The notes below the pieces were generated by a model, which made no database searches, was not told the origin of the DNA, and was given only the letters and a program-made list of their open reading frames with translations. A DNA stretch of 64,000 bases from JBAXQQ01 sp037131695. GTDB taxonomy: Bacteria > Armatimonadota > Hebobacteria > CAIYQO01. Shown here one piece after another: positions 9,091-18,036 of the stretch. Position 1 is the stretch's first letter; every line of letters begins with the position of its first letter. A program made the position numbers and the translations under genes. Location of the stretch: positions 1 to 64,000 of the forward strand of contig CAZWZF010000008.1 in assembly GCA_964638715.1 (NCBI GenBank). Direction: 5' to 3'.

Positions 9091-9741
9091 ATGTCATTAT
9101 TCTGGAAAAGTTCAATACAAAGCGCCACCGGTATGAAGTTGATTGTCGGGTTGGGAAATATTGGCAGTCAATATGCAAATACGCGCCATAACATAGGGTT
9201 TGAAGTAGTTGACGAAATGGCACGCGAATACCAGGCAAGATTTAAAAAAGGTAAATTCAAGGGTGATGACGTTCAAATAAATGTCAGCGGACATCGGGTA
9301 CTATTACTCAAACCATCAACCTTCATGAATCTCAGTGGTGAATCAGTAATTGCCGCCGTCAGGTTTTACCGAATAGCTCCTGAAGATATACTGGTGATTT
9401 GCGATGATGTAGCCTTGCCGGTAGGTAAAATAAGATTTCGTGCAAAAGGCAGCGATGGCGGGCATAACGGACTGTATAATATCATAAACCGAATCGGTAC
9501 CAACGCCTTCTCACGGTTGCGGGTTGGAGTTGGTGCTCCCCCATCCCAAATGGATATGGTTGATTACGTACTTGGCAGGTTTGTCAGCGATGAACGCAAT
9601 AAAATTATTGAAGCACGAGATAATGCAGTACGCGGTGCTGAATTGTGGATAAAAGAAGGCATTACACCAGCAATGAATAGATGGAACTCGGTAGGTAAAG
9701 AGTTAATAAAACCAGAAGATAAAGAAATCGCTTCAGAGTAG
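9091..9741 (+). CDS. pth: Peptidyl-tRNA hydrolase
   Basis: Pth releases the tRNA from prematurely dropped peptidyl-tRNAs. Catalytic and binding residues are visible: Asn23 in VGLGN, His33 in NTRHNIGFEVVD, Asn80 in TFMNLSG, Asp105/Asp106 in ICDDV and Asn126 in GGHNGL. Homologues begin at MKLIVGLGN, which is residue 15 here (ATG 9133). The upstream ATG 9091 has AAAAAGG 12-18 bases before it, so the start is ambiguous. It lies 40 bases after tRNA-Arg. Confidence 0.95.
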   Translation: MSLFWKSSIQSATGMKLIVGLGNIGSQYANTRHNIGFEVVDEMAREYQARFKKGKFKGDDVQINVSGHRVLLLKPSTFMNLSGESVIAAVRFYRIAPEDILVICDDVALPVGKIRFRAKGSDGGHNGLYNIINRIGTNAFSRLRVGVGAPPSQMDMVDYVLGRFVSDERNKIIEARDNAVRGAELWIKEGITPAMNRWNSVGKELIKPEDKEIASE

Positions 9742-9877
9742 ATAAGAAATTGCTTCAGGAACATTTTCCTTAATATTCTTCCTAACCATTCCTTTTCGTG
9801 AAGAGTATTAAATATTTACAGTTATATATAAAACAAGTAAATACACCGATTTTTTTGCATATTTCAGACAAAATAAA

Positions 9878-9906
9878 TAGCATTACCTATTCTTTTCGGG
9901 TATAAT
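9878..9906 (+). promoter_or_regulatory. Promoter of the hydB-hydA operon
   Basis: A consensus -10 TATAAT (9901-9906) lies 17 bases after a weak -35 (TAGCAT, 9878-9883) and 47 bases before the hydB start. The ribosome site AAGGAA is at 9942-9947. The gap 9742-9953 is otherwise AT-rich with no gene; I did not find a Rex-type operator in it. Confidence 0.55.
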
Positions 9907-9953
9907 TAGCCAATAATATACCTCGAAAAAGAAACAGGGGTAAGGAAACAAAC

Positions 9954-12071
9954 ATGAGTAACAGCGAACCAATATTTAATTTAGCCGGAATGCGGTCTAA
10001 GGCTGCTAAAAATATATACTCCGGCATTGAAGACGCAAAACTGCAGGTAAGTATAGGCATGGCGACTTGTGGTATCAGCGCAGGAGCAGGTGCAATATAC
10101 AAGGCGATTGAAGCTGAAATTGCAGACCGCGATGATGTAGTATTGAAACAGGTCGGTTGTATTGGCCAGTGCCATAAAGAACCGTTAATGGAAATAACAG
10201 CAAAAAACGGTGCTCCTTACCTTTATGGCGAACTTAACGAAAAATCTGCAATAGATGTTTTACGTCGACATCTGAAAAAACAACCGCCATTAGCTGATTT
10301 TCTGGTGGACAACCCGGGTGAAAACCGCGTTACTATTATCACCGCTGATACTACCTCGCCAAACTATTTTAATTTTGTAAAAGCAGTCGTTGCTGCTGCG
10401 GAATTGCGCGGGATGGTAACCACAGAAGCTGGATGTGAAGGTGGATGTACCGGTATATTTCTGCATATCTCCCCGGAAAATAAAACCTATTCCGTAACCG
10501 ATATTGATGCTGCTGTAAGTGTAATAAATGGAGACGGTGAAAAATATTGCGTCGGTGAAAATAGTCCGCGATTTTGCATGACACAAAATGTAGCACCAGT
10601 AACCGGATTACAGATGCGCATTGCCAGCCGAAACTGCGGAGTTATTGACCCTGAATCTTTAGAGAGCGCATTATGCGCTTACGCATATATGGCGTTAGAG
10701 AAAGCCGTTAACGGCATGACACCCGATGAAGTAGTGGCAGCCATGCAGGAAAGCGGATTACGCGGACGCGGCGGCGGAGGATTCAGCACCGGTTTAAAAT
10801 GGAGAATTACCCGGGATGTGAAAGGTGACCAGAAATATGTCATCTGTAACGCTGATGAAGGCGACCCCGGTGCATTTATGGACAGGAATCTGCTGGAAGG
10901 CGACCCACATGCAGTTATTGAAGGATTGACGATAGCTGGGTATGCAATCGGTGCCAACAAAGGTTTCTTCTATATCCGCGCTGAATATCCGCTGGCTGTA
11001 AAACGTTTGCGTGAAGCAATTGAACAAGCTAAAAAAGCCGGAATTCTCGGTAATAATGTAATGGGAACTGACTTCTCATTTGAAATAGAGATACGTCTTG
11101 GAGCCGGAGCATTTGTCTGTGGTGAAGAAACAGCTTTAATTCATTCTATCGAAGGCGAACGCGGAATGCCGCGGCCACGTCCCCCATTCCCTGCTGAAAA
11201 AGGTTTGTGGGATTGCCCAACTTGTATTAATAATGTTGAAACCCTGGCATCTGTTGCCCCTATTATATTAAATGGATCCGCATGGTATTCAGGTATTGGC
11301 ACTGAGAAAAGCAAGGGAACAAAAGTTTTTGCTTTAGCTGGGAAGGTGAGACGTACCGGATTAGTTGAAGTTCCGATGGGTGTCACCCTGCGGCAGGTAA
11401 TTTTTGACATTGGGGGCGGAATCCGCAACAAGCGTGGTTTCAAAGCAGTGCAAATTGGCGGTCCATCTGGTGGTTGTTTGCCGGAATCATTGCTTGATAC
11501 TGAAGTTGATTACGATTCACTTAGCCGCGCCGGAGCAATCATGGGTTCTGGCGGTATGATTGTACTGGACGAAGACGACTGCATGGTTGATGTAGCCAGA
11601 TATTTCGTTCAATTCACCCAGGATGAATCATGTGGTAAATGCACACCTTGCCGTGAAGGCACCAAGAGAATGTTAGAGATATTGGAACGCATTACCGAAG
11701 GTAAAGGCGTATTGAATGATATCGAATTATTAAAGAGATTGGGACATACTGTACGACGCGCCAGCCTTTGCGGTTTGGGGCAAACAGCACCAAACCCGGT
11801 TCTCTCTACCCTGCGCCATTTCAGCCAGGAATATACCGACCATGTAACAAACGGCATCTGCAAAGCCGGCATGTGCAAGTCGCTATTGATATTTAAAGTT
11901 ATTGAAGATAATTGCATTGGCTGTGGTGCTTGCCGACGTGCCTGCCCGGTGGGTTGTATCAGCGGCGAACCGCGGGTTGTGCACAATATCGACCAGAAGA
12001 AATGTATCAAATGCGGTTCTTGCTACCGTGTATGTAAATTTAAAGCAATTAGCCGTGGAGGCAACGCATAA
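9954..12071 (+). CDS. hydB: HydB, NuoF-like flavoprotein subunit of [FeFe] hydrogenase
   Basis: HydB is the NAD(H)/FMN-binding subunit of multimeric, often electron-bifurcating, [FeFe] hydrogenases. The NuoF core spans about 230-620: GRGGGGFSTGLKW (271-283), GAGAFVCGEETAL (384-396), an SLBB segment, and the 4Fe-4S motif SCGKCTPCREG (559-569). The C-terminus is a two-cluster ferredoxin with CIGCGACRRACP (654-665) and CIKCGSC (684-690). The N-terminus (about 30-195) looks like two tandem thioredoxin-fold domains with few cysteines: Cys39, 69, 73 in the first and only 161, 165 in the second. At 705 aa it is longer than I expect for HydB. hydA follows after 54 bases. Confidence 0.9.
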   Translation: MSNSEPIFNLAGMRSKAAKNIYSGIEDAKLQVSIGMATCGISAGAGAIYKAIEAEIADRDDVVLKQVGCIGQCHKEPLMEITAKNGAPYLYGELNEKSAIDVLRRHLKKQPPLADFLVDNPGENRVTIITADTTSPNYFNFVKAVVAAAELRGMVTTEAGCEGGCTGIFLHISPENKTYSVTDIDAAVSVINGDGEKYCVGENSPRFCMTQNVAPVTGLQMRIASRNCGVIDPESLESALCAYAYMALEKAVNGMTPDEVVAAMQESGLRGRGGGGFSTGLKWRITRDVKGDQKYVICNADEGDPGAFMDRNLLEGDPHAVIEGLTIAGYAIGANKGFFYIRAEYPLAVKRLREAIEQAKKAGILGNNVMGTDFSFEIEIRLGAGAFVCGEETALIHSIEGERGMPRPRPPFPAEKGLWDCPTCINNVETLASVAPIILNGSAWYSGIGTEKSKGTKVFALAGKVRRTGLVEVPMGVTLRQVIFDIGGGIRNKRGFKAVQIGGPSGGCLPESLLDTEVDYDSLSRAGAIMGSGGMIVLDEDDCMVDVARYFVQFTQDESCGKCTPCREGTKRMLEILERITEGKGVLNDIELLKRLGHTVRRASLCGLGQTAPNPVLSTLRHFSQEYTDHVTNGICKAGMCKSLLIFKVIEDNCIGCGACRRACPVGCISGEPRVVHNIDQKKCIKCGSCYRVCKFKAISRGGNA

Positions 12072-12125
12072 TAAATGCTTTTTTGTTTGAAAGCATATTG
12101 GATTTAAATCGGGAGAATTAAGATT

Positions 12126-14432
12126 ATGCCTAAAATGGTAAATCTCATAATAGATGGCAGAGCGGTACAGGTACCGGCTGGTACATCAATCATGAAAGCG
12201 GCAGAGAAAATCGGCATTCGCGTGCCAAGATTATGTTACCATCCATTGCTGAGTATTGATGGTGCTTGCCGTATCTGTGTGGTGGAAATAAAAGGAAACC
12301 CTAAATTAGTAACCAGTTGCTCGCACCCGGTTAGTGAAGGGATTGAAGTACGCACCACCACGCCGGAAATTCGCGAAATTCGCCGCGATATTACTGAGTT
12401 ATTATTGGATAACCATCCTAAAGACTGCCAAATTTGTGAGCGCGACGGCAACTGCGAATTGCAGCGCCTTGCGTATAACCTTGGTGTACGGGAAAGATTA
12501 TTTGAAGGCGAACGGAAACATTTTGAAGATGACTACAGCAGCGCAGCTGTAGTCCGCAACCCTGATAAATGCATCCTGTGTCACCGCTGCGTGCGGGTAT
12601 GTGCTGAAGTGCAGGGGGTAACCGCACTGGGTGTTGCGCATCGTGGATTCCGCAGCAACGTAGTTCCGGCATTTGAAAAACCATTTAGCGAAAGCGTCTG
12701 TACAGGTTGTGGTCAATGCATTAATGTATGCCCCACAGCATCATTTCTGGAGCATAACCGAACAGAAGAAGTTTGGAAAGCATTAGCTGACCCTACAAAG
12801 CATACCATCGTCCACTTTGCGCCATCCGTTCGCGCCGCAATTGGCGAAGGTTTTGGCCTGCCAGTTGGTGGAAATTATGAAGGTCAGGTGGTAGCAGCAC
12901 TTCGTTTGTTAGGATTTGAAAAAGTATTCGACACCCAGTTTGGCGCAGACGTTTGTACATTTGAAGAAGCATCTGAATTGCTGGAACGTCTGGAAGGCCA
13001 CAGCGACCGTCCTATTCCGATGCTCACTTCATGCTCAGCAGCCTGGTTAAAATTCATTGAACAATTTTACCCGGACCAGATTAACAATTTAACAACAGTA
13101 AAATCGCCAATGAGCATTGTTAGCAAATTAATTCGCACTTATTATGCTGAAAAAATGGGTTGGGACCCGGATTCAATATATGTTGTAACCGCCATGTGTT
13201 GTACCGCCAAAAAATGGGAAGCGGCACGACCGCAGTTGTCAACAAATGGCCACCAGGATACTGACGTTGTCATTACTACCCGCGAATTGGTGTGGATGTG
13301 CAAAGCCGCTGGTATTTATCTGCCGGGTTTGTCACCAGAAAAGCCGGATGATTTATTAGGCGAATCAACTGGTGCCGGCGCAATTTATGGTGCTACCGGT
13401 GGTGTTATGGAATCTGCGCTTCGCACAGCATATAACCTAAAATTTAACGAAGCACCGCCTATTTTCGAGTTTGAAGACGTTCGCGGTATGGAACGCATCC
13501 GCGAAGCTACCATCGATTTCGGTGGCACAGAACTACGCATTGCAATTGCTCATGGGCTTGGTGCCGCACACAAGGTAATGCAGGAAGTACAGTCTGGCAG
13601 CGGTAAATACCATTATGTTGAAATAATGGGTTGCCCAGGCGGATGTATCGGTGGTGGCGGTCAACCATACGCCGGTGCAAACAGTTCGCCGTTAGACCCG
13701 GAAATACTAAAGAAACGCGCCGCTGTATTATACGGCATTGACCGTGACAGAACTGTAAGATTGGCACACGAGAACCCAAGTCTGAAAAAGTTATATGCAG
13801 ACTATGTAGGTAAACCACTGAACCATAAGGCTCACGAGTTATTCCATACTAACTTTTCAGCAAAAGAGCCACGCGGTATTTTACCGCCATATCTGCTGGC
13901 AGATCCTATTGATGTTCCAACTCCAGAGGGAAGATGCAAAAGCTGCACAGGTGAATCAAACTGGGAAGAGTTAAATAAAGTGATTGCAGGAAGTCGCAAT
14001 GACACCCATCCGCAATCGTCACTAATTCCAGTACTTCACCAAGCACAGGATATATTTGGATATTTACCGCAGTATGTATTGGATTATGTGGCGTATAAAG
14101 TTGGAGTGCCCGCCGCTACCGTATATGGTGTTGCTACTTTCTACCACCATTTCAACCTTACCGAACAGGGTAAACATCGCATTGCTATCTGCGTAGGTAC
14201 AGCCTGTTATGTTAATGGCGCACAATCCATATTAGAAGCAGTCGCAAAAGAACTGGGCATAAAAGCTGGAGAAACAACCCCAGATGGAATGTTCAGCCTT
14301 GCAGAAGCCCATTGTATCGGAGCCTGCAGTCTTGCCCCGGCGATATTGCTGAACGGTGAAGTTCACGGACAATTAACCCCGGAAAAAGCTGTTGGATTAA
14401 TACAAAATATCCGTCAATCAGAAGTCGAATAA
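12126..14432 (+). CDS. hydA: HydA [FeFe] hydrogenase with fused HydC/NuoE domain
   Basis: This is the catalytic hydrogenase subunit. In order: a 2Fe-2S domain (Cys37, 48, 51, 65), a His-Cys3 4Fe-4S motif (98-110), a two-4Fe-4S ferredoxin (149-202), the H-cluster domain (about 225-540), a small-subunit-like segment (about 545-575), and a NuoE/HydC-like 2Fe-2S thioredoxin domain (about 615-768) with CVGTAC (689-694) and CIGAC (730-734). The electron-input subunit HydC is thus fused to HydA, consistent with no separate hydC here. The H-cluster motifs are atypical: TSCSAAW (301-307), MCCTAKKWE (357-365) and a normal CPGGCIGGGGQP (503-514). The H2-metabolism role is inferred from the family. Confidence 0.9.
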   Translation: MPKMVNLIIDGRAVQVPAGTSIMKAAEKIGIRVPRLCYHPLLSIDGACRICVVEIKGNPKLVTSCSHPVSEGIEVRTTTPEIREIRRDITELLLDNHPKDCQICERDGNCELQRLAYNLGVRERLFEGERKHFEDDYSSAAVVRNPDKCILCHRCVRVCAEVQGVTALGVAHRGFRSNVVPAFEKPFSESVCTGCGQCINVCPTASFLEHNRTEEVWKALADPTKHTIVHFAPSVRAAIGEGFGLPVGGNYEGQVVAALRLLGFEKVFDTQFGADVCTFEEASELLERLEGHSDRPIPMLTSCSAAWLKFIEQFYPDQINNLTTVKSPMSIVSKLIRTYYAEKMGWDPDSIYVVTAMCCTAKKWEAARPQLSTNGHQDTDVVITTRELVWMCKAAGIYLPGLSPEKPDDLLGESTGAGAIYGATGGVMESALRTAYNLKFNEAPPIFEFEDVRGMERIREATIDFGGTELRIAIAHGLGAAHKVMQEVQSGSGKYHYVEIMGCPGGCIGGGGQPYAGANSSPLDPEILKKRAAVLYGIDRDRTVRLAHENPSLKKLYADYVGKPLNHKAHELFHTNFSAKEPRGILPPYLLADPIDVPTPEGRCKSCTGESNWEELNKVIAGSRNDTHPQSSLIPVLHQAQDIFGYLPQYVLDYVAYKVGVPAATVYGVATFYHHFNLTEQGKHRIAICVGTACYVNGAQSILEAVAKELGIKAGETTPDGMFSLAEAHCIGACSLAPAILLNGEVHGQLTPEKAVGLIQNIRQSEVE

Positions 14433-14442
14433 TTGTATCTAT

Positions 14443-14474
14443 TTCGGGGCAGACCTTCCTGCCCCGAATTTTAT
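14443..14474 (+). terminator. Terminator after hydA
   Basis: A 10-bp stem TTCGGGGCAG (14443-14452) / CTGCCCCGAA (14459-14468) with a six-base loop is followed by TTTTAT. Confidence 0.85.
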
Positions 14475-14536
14475 AACTTTCTTTCTACTATTTATACATC
14501 ATTTTACAATAAATTTAAAAATAGTTAAAAAACCTA

Positions 14537-14565
14537 TTGACACCACACATATAGTGGTATATTAT
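14537..14565 (+). promoter_or_regulatory. nrdR promoter with overlapping NrdR-box-like palindrome
   Basis: A near-perfect sigma-70 promoter is present: TTGACA (14537-14542), 17-base spacer, TATTAT (14560-14565). The spacer contains the inverted repeat CCAC-N7-GTGG (14543-14557), resembling the NrdR box (ACACWATATATWGTGT) but shorter. A second weak match, ACATCTATAGG, lies at 14579-14589. Autoregulation by NrdR of nrdR-nrdJ is the inference. Confidence 0.7.
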
Positions 14566-14614
14566 TCTTTTTGCCCCTACATCTATAGGCTACCGGGGTT
14601 AAAGGAATACATTA

Positions 14615-15115
14615 ATGCGTTGCCCATTTTGCCAAACTGACGATACACGTGTGATTGAAACGCGTGTGAATGACGAACAAGGCGCTATTCGCCGTCGTCG
14701 TGAGTGTCAGGATTGTCACCGTCGTTTTACTACTTATGAAAGACATGAAGAGCCACAACTCTTTGTCATAAAGAAAGACGGTCGCCGTGAACAATTCGAC
14801 CGTGATAAGTTACTACTCGGTATAAATCGTGCCTGTCAAAAAAGGCCAGTAAGCCGAGAAAAGATAGCAGAAGCCGCATTCGCCATTGAGCGAAAAATGC
14901 GCGACACCTTGAAAGATGAGGTTTCATCCCAGGCTCTTGGAGATATGGTAATGAAATCTTTGCGTAATCTTGACGAGGTCGCTTATGTCCGTTACGCATC
15001 TGTTTATAAAGAGTTCGCGGATTTGACTTCGTTCCGTGAAGAGATTGAGAAAATGTTCTCGCGCGCACGTCAGGATCGCCTGACTGAGTTGCAGCAATCA
15101 CTTTTTGAAGAATAA
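14615..15115 (+). CDS. nrdR: NrdR transcriptional repressor
   Basis: NrdR is the nucleotide-sensing repressor of ribonucleotide reductase genes. The zinc ribbon uses Cys3, Cys6, Cys31 and Cys34 (MRCPFC and CQDCHRRFTTYER), and an ATP-cone domain follows (about 47-140), starting at VIKKDGRREQFDRDKL. Length 166 aa is typical. AAAGGA precedes the ATG. nrdJ, its expected target, starts 31 bases downstream, and the promoter carries a palindrome where NrdR would bind. Confidence 0.96.
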   Translation: MRCPFCQTDDTRVIETRVNDEQGAIRRRRECQDCHRRFTTYERHEEPQLFVIKKDGRREQFDRDKLLLGINRACQKRPVSREKIAEAAFAIERKMRDTLKDEVSSQALGDMVMKSLRNLDEVAYVRYASVYKEFADLTSFREEIEKMFSRARQDRLTELQQSLFEE

Positions 15116-15146
15116 ATTTTAGAAATTATCATCCAGGAGCAGCGAG

Positions 15147-17915
15147 ATGACAACAACAGACACATCATCGAATAATGAAATGGGATTATTCGCAGCGGAC
15201 CCCGCTGGCGCAATGCGCATTACCCGTTATTTCAGCACCGAAGGTGTTCACCCGTATGACGAGGTGGAATGGGACTATCGACACGCTAATATTACAGCGG
15301 AAAATGGCGAAGTTATTTTTGACCAGGACGACGTGGAAATGCCCGCGTTCTGGTCGCAAATGGCCACAAACGTGGTCGTTTCAAAATACTTCCGTATCGG
15401 TGCCGGCTCTAATACCCGCGAAAAATCACTGAAGACACTCATTGATCGAGTAACAAACACCATCAGTAAATGGGGTTTGGATGACGGGTATTTTGTAAAC
15501 GAAGCCGAAGCAAAAATGTTTAACGATGAGTTGACTCATCTTTTGTTATACCAGAAAGCATCTTTCAACAGTCCGGTATGGTTTAATGTCGGATGTGAAA
15601 CTGAACCGCAATGTTCCGCATGTTTTATTAACTCGGTACAGGATACCATGGATTCAATCCTTGGCCTATCACGCACTGAAGGAATGTTATTCAAATTCGG
15701 GTCAGGAACAGGAACGAACTTCAGCACCCTGCGCTCAAGCAAGGAAAGATTATCAAGCGGCGGATTTGCCAGCGGACCGGTATCTTTCATGCGCGGTTTT
15801 GACAGTTTTGCTGGTGTTATTAAATCCGGCGGCCGCACCCGGCGCGCTGCGAAAATGGTTATTCTTAATATCGACCATCCTGACATCCTGGAATTTATAG
15901 ACTGCAAAGCACATGAAGAAAAGAAAGCCTGGGCATTAATTGACGCTGGATATGACGGTTCATTCGGCGGTGAAGCATATAATTCGGTATTCTTCCAGAA
16001 TTCAAACAATTCGATTCGCGTTACCGACGACTTTATGGACGCAGTTATTCGGGATAAAGACTGGCATACCCGTACAGTTGCCGGTGGTGTAGTTGTTGAC
16101 ACTATGAAAGCTCGCGAATTATTGCGCAGAGCCTCGGAAGCCACCCATATCTGCGGCGACCCCGGTATTCAGTATGATACCATTGTTAACGAGTGGAATA
16201 CATGCACTAACAGCGGCCGCATCAATGCCAGCAATCCGTGTTCAGAATTTATGTTCCTTGATGACAGCGCCTGCAATTTATCATCATTGAACCTGATGCA
16301 ATTCCGCAAGCCAAATGCGGATTTTGATATCGATTCTTTCCGACGTGCGGTAATGATAATGCTTACTGCTCAGGAAATTATTGTTGACCGCGCAAGTTAC
16401 CCGACCGCGCAAATCACTAATAATTCAAAACGATATCGTCCTCTTGGACTTGGTTATGCCAACCTTGGCGCATTGCTGATGGCAAATGGCCTACCTTATG
16501 ACAGTGATGAAGGCCGCGCTTACGCCGCCGCTATTACTGCCATCATGACCGGTCAGGCATACTTAACCTCAGCAGAAATCGCGTCACGCGTTGGCACATT
16601 CTCAGAATTTACCAAAAACCGCGAACCGATGCTGAAAGTTATGAATAAACACCGCACCAGCGTTGACCGCATTGAACGACTTCGCAGCCTGCGCGACATG
16701 ATAAAGTACGCTAAAAACGTATGGGACCACGCGATTAAGATGGGTGAACAGTATGGTTACCGCAATTCGCAGGTTTCTCTGCTGGCACCGACAGGCACCA
16801 TCGGATTTATGATGGATTGCGACACCACCGGTATTGAACCGGATATCGCGTTAGTCAAGTTCAAAAAACTGGCTGGCGGCGGCATATTTAAAATTGTAAA
16901 TAACACTGTACCAGAAGCCTTAAAAGCACTGAATTATCAGGATGCGCAGATATCCAGCATTCTGCAATATGTTGAAGCCCAGGGAACTATCGAAGGCGCT
17001 CCGGGACTGAAAGATGAGCACCTGCCAATATTTGACTGCGCTTTCAAACCAGCTAATGGTATTCGCACCATTCATTATATGGGACACCTGCGTATGATGG
17101 CTGCTGTTCAGCCATTTCTCAGTGGTGCAATCAGCAAGACTGTAAATATGCCGAAAGATGTAACCGTTGAAGATATTATGGACGTTTACATTGAAGGTTG
17201 GAGATTAGGCTTGAAATCAGTCGCTGTTTATCGCGATGGCTGCAAACGCACCCAACCTTTAAACACGAAATTAGATGACAAGAAAATCATCAAAATCGCC
17301 GGTACAGAAATTAAAGTTGAGCCAAAAGCGGTACGCCGACGTTTGCCGGAAGAAAGACAGGCATTAACCCATAAGTTCAGCATTGCCGGTCACGAAGGCT
17401 ATATCACCGCCGGATTATATGAAGATGGAATGCCGGGCGAAATATTTGTAAAGATGTCAAAACAAGGTTCAGTAGTAAGCGGATTAATTGACTCTTTCGC
17501 TATCGCCATCAGCATGGCTATGCAATACGGCGTACCGATGCAGACATTAATCGACAAATTCAGCCACACCAGATTCGAACCATCAGGCTGGACAGGCAAC
17601 AAAGATATCCCCATGGCGAAATCAATTGTCGACTACATCTTCCGCTGGATGGCAATTAAGTTCCTGCCGCGCGACCAGATGCTGCAATACGTCACCACTA
17701 CAGATGACGTCGAAATTAAAACTGATGAAGTTGACGATTTAGCAGTCATCGGTGCGGATGAAGCAAGACAAGATGTTATTGGCCAATTGGAAAGTGACCG
17801 GCCATTCGACAACCAGAGCGATGCTCCCCCCTGCTCAACCTGCGGTGAAATCATGGTACGCAGCGGCGCATGCTACAAATGTTCAAACTGCGGTTCCACC
17901 AGTGGATGCAGCTAA
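15147..17915 (+). CDS. nrdJ: Adenosylcobalamin-dependent (class II) ribonucleotide reductase
   Basis: NrdJ reduces ribonucleotides to deoxyribonucleotides with a radical generated from adenosylcobalamin, so it works without oxygen. The radical-site motif NPCSE (363-367) supplies Asn, the thiyl Cys365 and Glu367. The redox cysteines are Cys159 (SACF) and Cys376 (SACNLSS). A TSCPD-type domain lies near 745-840, and the C-terminus ends in a cysteine-rich zinc ribbon (CSTCG, CYKCSNCG). Length 922 aa suits the class II NrdJ family. AGGAG precedes the ATG. It is in an operon with nrdR. It implies that the cell obtains B12, which also matters for the corrinoid-type genes at 36-44 kb. Confidence 0.96.
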   Translation: MTTTDTSSNNEMGLFAADPAGAMRITRYFSTEGVHPYDEVEWDYRHANITAENGEVIFDQDDVEMPAFWSQMATNVVVSKYFRIGAGSNTREKSLKTLIDRVTNTISKWGLDDGYFVNEAEAKMFNDELTHLLLYQKASFNSPVWFNVGCETEPQCSACFINSVQDTMDSILGLSRTEGMLFKFGSGTGTNFSTLRSSKERLSSGGFASGPVSFMRGFDSFAGVIKSGGRTRRAAKMVILNIDHPDILEFIDCKAHEEKKAWALIDAGYDGSFGGEAYNSVFFQNSNNSIRVTDDFMDAVIRDKDWHTRTVAGGVVVDTMKARELLRRASEATHICGDPGIQYDTIVNEWNTCTNSGRINASNPCSEFMFLDDSACNLSSLNLMQFRKPNADFDIDSFRRAVMIMLTAQEIIVDRASYPTAQITNNSKRYRPLGLGYANLGALLMANGLPYDSDEGRAYAAAITAIMTGQAYLTSAEIASRVGTFSEFTKNREPMLKVMNKHRTSVDRIERLRSLRDMIKYAKNVWDHAIKMGEQYGYRNSQVSLLAPTGTIGFMMDCDTTGIEPDIALVKFKKLAGGGIFKIVNNTVPEALKALNYQDAQISSILQYVEAQGTIEGAPGLKDEHLPIFDCAFKPANGIRTIHYMGHLRMMAAVQPFLSGAISKTVNMPKDVTVEDIMDVYIEGWRLGLKSVAVYRDGCKRTQPLNTKLDDKKIIKIAGTEIKVEPKAVRRRLPEERQALTHKFSIAGHEGYITAGLYEDGMPGEIFVKMSKQGSVVSGLIDSFAIAISMAMQYGVPMQTLIDKFSHTRFEPSGWTGNKDIPMAKSIVDYIFRWMAIKFLPRDQMLQYVTTTDDVEIKTDEVDDLAVIGADEARQDVIGQLESDRPFDNQSDAPPCSTCGEIMVRSGACYKCSNCGSTSGCS

Positions 17916-17941
17916 TTAACTTGCTAATTTAAATAGCTGAT

Positions 17942-17976
17942 AATAGGGTAGAGAAATCTACCCTATTATTTTTTAT
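17942..17976 (+). terminator. Terminator after nrdJ
   Basis: An 11-bp stem AATAGGGTAGA / TCTACCCTATT closes a GAAA tetraloop (17953-17956) and is followed by an ATTTTTT run. Confidence 0.93.
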
Positions 17977-17987
17977 TATTTACTCAC

Positions 17988-18028
17988 AAAAAAATCCCCT
18001 TCAACAATAATGCTGAAGGGGATTTTTT
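17988..18028 (-). terminator. Terminator of the 18037-18870 gene
   Basis: The stem AATCCCCTTCA (17993-18003) / TGAAGGGGATT (18014-18024) has A- and T-runs on its two sides, so it can stop transcription in either direction. It directly follows the minus-strand gene. Confidence 0.9.
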
Positions 18029-18036
18029 GTTTGGAA

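Noticed and set aside
14579..14589. Second NrdR box
   Set aside because: Similarity to the first site is partial and the spacing is 34 rather than the usual 31-32 bases, so it is mentioned but not called as a site.
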